Notes under the pieces: generated by a model
What the model was told of the DNA's origin: nothing
What the model saw: only the letters and a program-made list of their open reading frames with translations
Databases searched by the model: none
In this document: piece by piece, positions 58,580-64,000 of the stretch
How the letters are laid out: the number at the start of each line of letters is the position of its first letter
How positions within the stretch are numbered: position 1 is the first letter of the stretch
Made by a program: the position numbers and the translations under genes
Origin: Limosilactobacillus pontis
Lineage (GTDB): Bacteria; Bacillota; Bacilli; Lactobacillales; Lactobacillaceae
Direction: 5' to 3'
NCBI RefSeq assembly: GCF_002940945.1
Contig: NZ_PNFV01000009.1
Location: 1 to 64,000 of the forward strand
Length of the DNA: 64,000 nucleotides

Positions 58580-59518
58580 ATGGATGGTGAAAACAAAAAA
58601 GTCGCCCTGGCGCTCAAGGTTGCAACCCTTTACTACCGGGATGGCTTTAACCAGCAAGAGATCGCCAGTGAACTAAATATCTCCCGGGCAACCGTTTCTC
58701 GTCTGCTTCAGTATGGCCGTGATCAGGGGTTAGTAACGATCAAGATCCACAACCCCCTGGCACCACTTCACCAGTTACAGGATGACCTGATAGCCAAGTA
58801 CCCAAGCCTTAAGCAGACAATCATTGTACCAGGCAAAGACAACCCGCTTGAGGAGGTTGGGATCGCCGGCGCCCATTATATTGAGAGGATCGTTAAAAAT
58901 AATGATGTTATCGGCTTGGGCTGGGGAAAGACGGTCTATCAGGTTGCCCTTCACATTACCCCCAAGGACGTTTCTGGAATCAAAGTCGTTCAGATGAAGG
59001 GATCGATGGCCAACACTGAGACGCGAAATTACGCCTTCGAGACGGTCAACACCTTTGCCAGTGCCTTCAATACCCTGCCTCAGTACTTGCCAGTGCCGGT
59101 CATCTTCGACCACGCCAAGACCAAGGAGTTGGTTGCCAACGATACTCATATCAAGTACATTCTTAAGCTGGGACAGCAGGCTGACATTGCCATGTTTACG
59201 GTTGGCACAGTTCGTGATTCCGCCCTTCTCTTCCGCTTGGGCTACTTTACCGAACGTGAGCAGAAGATTCTGCAACAAGAGGCAGTCGGGGACATTTTTT
59301 CCCGCTTTATCGATGTCAAGGGCCAGATTGTGAATCAGAACATCAATGAACGGACAATTGGGATCCGGCTGGCTGAGTTGAAGAAGAAGAAGCATAGTAT
59401 TCTAGTGGCGGCTAATGTAGCCAAGGTTCCGGCAATTCACGGTGCGTTGGTGGCGGGATACGCCAATACCTTGGTGATCGATCAGGAAAGCGCGAACGAT
59501 CTCCTGGAATTTTCCTAA
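58580..59518 (+). CDS. deoR: SorC/DeoR-family transcriptional regulator of the deo operon
   Basis: A 312-aa protein with an N-terminal helix-turn-helix (YRDGFNQQEIASELNISRATVSRLL, split: QEIASELNISRATVSRLL, about 20-45) and a C-terminal sugar-binding domain of the SorC type (VIGLGWGKTVYQVA, VVQMKGSMAN, FTVGTVRDSALLFRLGY). B. subtilis DeoR is of this family and responds to deoxyribose-5-phosphate; the same role is inferred from position. ATG at 58580 follows GGGAGGAAAG. The gene symbol is by analogy. Confidence 0.85.
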   Translation: MDGENKKVALALKVATLYYRDGFNQQEIASELNISRATVSRLLQYGRDQGLVTIKIHNPLAPLHQLQDDLIAKYPSLKQTIIVPGKDNPLEEVGIAGAHYIERIVKNNDVIGLGWGKTVYQVALHITPKDVSGIKVVQMKGSMANTETRNYAFETVNTFASAFNTLPQYLPVPVIFDHAKTKELVANDTHIKYILKLGQQADIAMFTVGTVRDSALLFRLGYFTEREQKILQQEAVGDIFSRFIDVKGQIVNQNINERTIGIRLAELKKKKHSILVAANVAKVPAIHGALVAGYANTLVIDQESANDLLEFS

Positions 59519-59538
59519 TAATTTTCACTTTTTTACTA

Positions 59539-59567
59539 TTGACCTTGGCGTCGATTCCTAGTAGAGT
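59539..59567 (+). promoter_or_regulatory. guaB promoter
   Basis: TTGACC (59539-59544) and TAGAGT (59562-59567) are 17 bases apart, 35 bases before the start codon. Confidence 0.65.
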
Positions 59568-59599
59568 TGACCTAATCAAAAACTAAGGAGCGTGTTTGA

Positions 59600-60745
<1,146 letters not shown>

Positions 60746-60753
60746 TTATTAAA

Positions 60754-60804
60754 CTGGCTGAGACTGGGAGAAAACAGATTTTTCTCCCAGCCTCAGCTTT
60801 TTTG
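60754..60804 (+). terminator. Terminator of guaB
   Basis: ggctgagactgggaga pairs with tctcccagcctcagct (bulged), followed by TTTTTT. Confidence 0.92.
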
Positions 60805-60996
60805 TTTTTTATATAGTGAAGCCTGCTGGTTAATGCTGATAAACAAAAGTGGACATGTCAATTCATCCTGGAATAGTCGCATGGCAAGCTGAGAAGCTTA
60901 TTTATCGGCCGTTTTTATTGTGTCCGGGTTCGCAGAAACTGGTACAATTAAAGAAGAGACTAAATTGACTAAGATCCGTTAAGAGGGGTGAGACAC

Positions 60997-61599
60997 ATGA
61001 ATTATCAAATACTGCTAGCGAGTTTAGCGGGATTAGGAGTGTTGCTGTTTCTGGTACAGTGGATCCGGCAAACGCGTCACGCCCTGCACGGGGGAACACG
61101 GCCTCTGGCAAAGACCCATCCGACGCTGAATTGGTGTCTGCTGCTCGTAGCTATTTTGGCCGGAGCTGGGGCCAGCGTTAGCAACATGCAGACTGAGGCT
61201 GCTACCAGCCAGGCTGCCGAATCGTCATCAGTCAAGGCTCAACGTGCGGCACGAGCATCTAGCAGTTCAGCTAGTTCGGCCAGTGCCAGTTCGGTTGCTA
61301 AGGAAGCCGCCGCAAACAATAACCGTCAGGGCGAGCAGAAGATGGATGAACTGCCGACTCCGGACCATCAGAACATCAAGCTTGATCAGAATGGCCGCGC
61401 CGTCTTGAATAATTTCGCGGTGCCAGCCAAGAACCAGTTGCAGATTATCGATGCGGGTAGCGGTAATGTTCTACAGACGTTTTCCGCTCAACCCAATGCG
61501 GGCGCGGTTAACTATACCTTTACCAAGGTTGGAAACTACTATCTGATCTTGACTGATGGTCAGCAGACGAAGACCATTGTGCTCAACGTCAGCCGCTAA
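60997..61599 (+). CDS. Membrane-anchored Ser-rich protein of unknown function
   Basis: A 200-aa protein with an N-terminal hydrophobic helix (about 5-23), a basic loop, a second helix (about 47-62), a low-complexity Ser/Ala segment (about 75-110) and a C-terminal domain (about 125-200) with a beta-rich look (VLNNFAVPAKNQLQIID, YTFTKVGNYYLILTDG). The C-terminal part probably faces outward after the Ser-rich spacer. ATG at 60997 follows AGAGGGGTG. No family recognised; it lies directly before a two-component system, so it could be a sensor partner or target. Confidence 0.75.
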   Translation: MNYQILLASLAGLGVLLFLVQWIRQTRHALHGGTRPLAKTHPTLNWCLLLVAILAGAGASVSNMQTEAATSQAAESSSVKAQRAARASSSSASSASASSVAKEAAANNNRQGEQKMDELPTPDHQNIKLDQNGRAVLNNFAVPAKNQLQIIDAGSGNVLQTFSAQPNAGAVNYTFTKVGNYYLILTDGQQTKTIVLNVSR

Positions 61600-61603
61600 G
61601 ATT

Positions 61604-61638
61604 TTCTTAAGGTCGGGGGTAAAAGCCGGCCTTAAGAA
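61604..61638. repeat. Inverted repeat between the Ser-rich protein and response regulator genes
   Basis: ttcttaaggtcgg pairs with ccggccttaagaa (one G-U) around a 9-base loop. It starts four bases after the stop at 61599 and has no T-run, so it is either a weak terminator or an operator; TATAAT (61650-61655) follows. Confidence 0.6.
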
Positions 61639-61695
61639 TAAGGATTGATTATAATTGATAGGGATTTAGAGACAGCCGAGAAGGAGTGGCCGTAA

Positions 61696-62385
61696 ATGAA
61701 GATTTTAGTTGTCGATGATGATAAAGAGATTGTACAGTTGCTGGAGATTTATATCCGCAACGAGGGCTATGAGCCGTTAGCTGCTTATAACGGCAAGGAG
61801 GCCCTAACCAAGCTGAATACCAATCCGGACATCGCATTGGTTATTTTGGACCTGATGATGCCTGAGATGGACGGGATGGAAGTTATCAAGCAGGTACGTA
61901 AGGACTCCGACATTCCGATCCTTGTCCTGTCTGCCAAGACGGCCGATATGGATAAGATCCAGGGCTTGATCAGCGGAGCAGACGATTACGTAACCAAGCC
62001 ATTCAACCCGTTAGAAGTTATGGCCCGGGTTAAGTCGCTGTTGCGGCGCAGCCAGGGAGAGGTCACCAATGATCAGCCAGACGTCCTCAATGTTGGTCCA
62101 TTGATTATCAACAAGGACTCACACGAGGTGAAAACAATCAAGGGGGATACGATCCAACTGACGGCCCTTGAGTTTGGGATCCTCTACCTGCTGGCCAGTC
62201 ACCCAAACCGGGTCTTTTCCGCTGATGATATTTTTGAGCGGGTATGGCAACAAGAGAGCGTGGTCTCCGCCAAGACGGTGATGGTCCACGTTAGCCACCT
62301 GCGGGACAAGATTGAAGAGGCTACCAACGGTGAAAAGGTGATTCAAACCGTCTGGGGTGTCGGTTACAAGATCGAGAACCACTAG
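61696..62385 (+). CDS. OmpR-family response regulator (VanR-like)
   Basis: A 229-aa regulator. Receiver domain (1-115) with acidic pair DDD near residues 8-10, phospho-acceptor D52 in VILDLMMPEMDG, LSAKTADMDKI and K in VTKPFNP; C-terminal winged helix (about 130-229) with TALEFGILYLLASHPN, VSAKTVMVHVSHLRDKIE and VWGVGYKI. AAGGAG precedes ATG. It partners the histidine kinase 20 bases downstream. The signal is unknown; envelope stress is typical of VanR-like pairs. Confidence 0.95.
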   Translation: MKILVVDDDKEIVQLLEIYIRNEGYEPLAAYNGKEALTKLNTNPDIALVILDLMMPEMDGMEVIKQVRKDSDIPILVLSAKTADMDKIQGLISGADDYVTKPFNPLEVMARVKSLLRRSQGEVTNDQPDVLNVGPLIINKDSHEVKTIKGDTIQLTALEFGILYLLASHPNRVFSADDIFERVWQQESVVSAKTVMVHVSHLRDKIEEATNGEKVIQTVWGVGYKIENH

Positions 62386-62405
62386 TTTATTGAGGGGGTT
62401 CAAGC

Positions 62406-63545
62406 GTGAAGCTTACTGGACGTGAAAAAAGTTCACTGATTTTTGAAGGGGTTATCACGGTCATCCTGTTGATCTTACTGAATATGGCTGTTTTGACCAT
62501 TATTCAGGACGTCATTCAGTCTAATCCAGGGGTCACCAGTGGGATTTTTATGATCAAACAGTCATTGAAGATCGGCCCGATGCAGGCCCAGATCTGGAGC
62601 TACCAGCGGATCCTGATTATCTTCCTGGTCCTGATTGACGTTTGGGTTGTCTGGTGGCGTTTGCGTCGCCGCTATCACCTGTACCTGATGAATCATATTA
62701 TCGGTGAACTTCATTACATTGCCCAGGGCCACCTTGACCACCGGATCCCGTTTCGTCTCAAGGGTAGCGAGCAGCACGTGATCACTAGCGTTAACGCCCT
62801 GGTTGACAGCGCGGTCCAGTCGATGGATGATGAGCGCAAGATCGAGAAGTCTAAGGATGAGTTGATCACCAACGTTAGTCATGACCTGCGGACCCCGCTG
62901 ACCAGCATTATCGGCTACCTGGGCTTGATTGAAGATAAACAGTACCAAAACGAGGCGGATATCCTCAAGTACACCCACATTGCCTATTCAAAGGCTAAAC
63001 AGATGAAGAACCTGGTAGACGACCTTTTCGAGTACACTAAGGTCCAGCAACATGGAGCTCCGGTCAATATTATGCGGGTTGACCTCGACCAGTTGTTAGA
63101 GCAGCTGACCGCCAGTTTTGCCCTAGAGGCTGACCGGCGGGGGATTGAGATCAGCTCGAAGGTGGTGCCCAACCCCTTGATGATTGAAGCTGATCCCGAG
63201 AAATTAGGGCGGGTATTCAACAACCTCGTCGCTAACGCCTTCAAGTACGGCAACGGCGCCAGCTACATCCGAATTACCGCCCATCAGGAACAAGATCAGG
63301 TCGTGGTCAAAGTCGCCAATGATGGGACCCCGATCCCAGAGGAAGCCCAGCACCACCTCTTCGAGCGCTTTTACCGGGCTGAGGCATCTCGATCTCGGGC
63401 CACGGGTGGTACCGGTTTAGGACTGGCAATCGTTAAGAGCATCGTCGACTTGCACCATGGCAAGGTAACAGTGGCCTCCGACGCCAACGAGACGGCCTTT
63501 ATCGTCACCCTGCCCCTCAAGCAGGAACAAGTTAAACAACTTTAA
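62406..63545 (+). CDS. Sensor histidine kinase (VanS-like)
   Basis: A 379-aa kinase with two membrane helices (about 12-34 and 65-82) enclosing a short extracellular loop of about 30 aa, a HAMP-like segment (about 85-140), H-box with H159 in NVSHDLRTPLTSIIGY, N-box NNLVANAFKYG and G-boxes VANDGTPIPEEA and GTGLGLAIVKSIV. The small loop suggests sensing within or near the membrane. GTG start after GAGGGGG. Operon with the response regulator. Confidence 0.95.
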   Translation: MKLTGREKSSLIFEGVITVILLILLNMAVLTIIQDVIQSNPGVTSGIFMIKQSLKIGPMQAQIWSYQRILIIFLVLIDVWVVWWRLRRRYHLYLMNHIIGELHYIAQGHLDHRIPFRLKGSEQHVITSVNALVDSAVQSMDDERKIEKSKDELITNVSHDLRTPLTSIIGYLGLIEDKQYQNEADILKYTHIAYSKAKQMKNLVDDLFEYTKVQQHGAPVNIMRVDLDQLLEQLTASFALEADRRGIEISSKVVPNPLMIEADPEKLGRVFNNLVANAFKYGNGASYIRITAHQEQDQVVVKVANDGTPIPEEAQHHLFERFYRAEASRSRATGGTGLGLAIVKSIVDLHHGKVTVASDANETAFIVTLPLKQEQVKQL

Positions 63546-63546
63546 T

Positions 63547-63587
63547 AAAGAATGAAGAAGTTTGTCGCAAATTCTTCATTCTTTTTA
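63547..63587 (+). terminator. Terminator of the two-component operon
   Basis: aaagaatgaagaa pairs with ttcttcattcttt, then TTATTT. Confidence 0.9.
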
Positions 63588-63682
63588 TTTCGCTATATTC
63601 ATTAAAATTGGAGTGTGTTAAACTGAAAGAGCATTGTGTCGCTTTATTTTGATAAAAGATGACGGTAATTGGAGGAAATTCT

Positions 63683-64000
63683 GTGGCTAAAGCGCAAATA
63701 AATCCAGAAAAAGCACGATGGCTAGAAGTCTTAGGCATTGCGATGCCGCTCTGCCTTAGCTATATTCCAATCGGATTAGCTTGTGGAATTTTATTACACG
63801 CAGCGGGCTTTAACTTTATAATGACCCTTGTGGTATCAATCGTGGTTTTCTCTGGCGGGGCTCAGTTCATTCTGGCGTCGTTATTGACAATTCATGCACC
63901 GTTGACATCAATCTTTATGACTCTATTCTTCCTAGAACTGCGGTATGCTCTTCTGGGGTCGAGTCTTTCCAAATACATCAAAAATGAATCACAACACTTC
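63683..64000 (+). CDS. azlC: AzlC-family branched-chain amino-acid exporter subunit (partial, cut by window end)
   Basis: 106 codons are present and the frame is open at the window end. The translation begins VAKAQINPEKARWLE and continues with PLCLSYIPIGLACGILL and VVFSGGAQFILASLL, matching the N-terminal helices of AzlC, which with AzlD exports branched-chain amino acids. GTG at 63683 follows GGAGG. The remaining part, and any azlD, lie outside the window. Confidence 0.85.
   Translation, partial: MAKAQINPEKARWLEVLGIAMPLCLSYIPIGLACGILLHAAGFNFIMTLVVSIVVFSGGAQFILASLLTIHAPLTSIFMTLFFLELRYALLGSSLSKYIKNESQHF

Overview
The window reads as chromosomal DNA of a Lactobacillaceae species, most likely a Limosilactobacillus (relative of L. 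reuteri, L. oris or L. antri). This is inferred from the mucus-binding (Mub-type) surface proteins, a short IMP dehydrogenase without CBS domains, T-box control of an amino-acid permease, CcpA (cre) sites, the rsmG-noc-parA-parB-ychF order, and strong AAGGAGG-type ribosome binding sites. Most genes are on the + strand. The noc-parAB block and two exact copies of the Bacillus Noc-binding palindrome suggest an origin-proximal half of the chromosome.

Layout. 1-2.7 kb: divergent guaC and purA (purine interconversion) sharing a promoter region with a PurBox-like site. 2.7-22.4 kb: two tandem paralogous LPXTG surface adhesins, 1870 aa and about 4230 aa; the second carries nine about 385-aa super-repeats, i.e. 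about 18 Mub-type modules. 22.5-24.5 kb: a small membrane protein with an Ig-like domain, an attenuator-controlled solitary pyrR, and a DUF2628-like membrane protein. 24.6-29.4 kb: a GtfA/GtfB-like glycosyltransferase pair, probable O-glycosylation enzymes for surface proteins, followed by a GH13 alpha-glucosidase. 29.5-32.5 kb (minus strand): a dipeptide epimerase, a HesB-like protein and an RlmD-type rRNA methyltransferase.

32.7-35.5 kb holds the most unusual locus: two overlapping NAD(P)H-dependent FMN reductase genes and an apbE gene. The second reductase carries a PAS-like domain and an acidic C-terminal tail with four D-A-x-T-G-A-S flavinylation motifs plus one decayed copy. The ApbE has no signal peptide or lipobox. 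I infer a cytosolic reductase complex bearing several covalently bound FMNs.

35.6-45.6 kb: a nitroreductase, T-box-controlled serS, an AT-rich pair (CadD-like exporter and OPA-type transporter), a glutamine-type ABC transporter (fused binding protein/permease plus ATPase), a T-box-controlled APC permease and an aldo/keto reductase. 45.7-48.2 kb: nupC and a nucleoside hydrolase with cre sites. 48.2-54.1 kb: rsmG, noc, parA, parB, a DUF951 gene, ychF and a DUF1129 gene. 54.4-59.5 kb: deoC-deoB-pdp-deoD and a SorC/DeoR-type regulator. 59.5-64 kb: guaB, a small secreted or membrane protein, an OmpR-type two-component system, and the start of an azlC gene cut by the window end.

Together these form a nucleotide economy block (guaC, purA, pyrR, nupC, hydrolase, deo operon, guaB), a surface adhesion/glycosylation block, and a flavin redox block. 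I saw no tRNA or rRNA gene, CRISPR array, insertion sequence or prophage.
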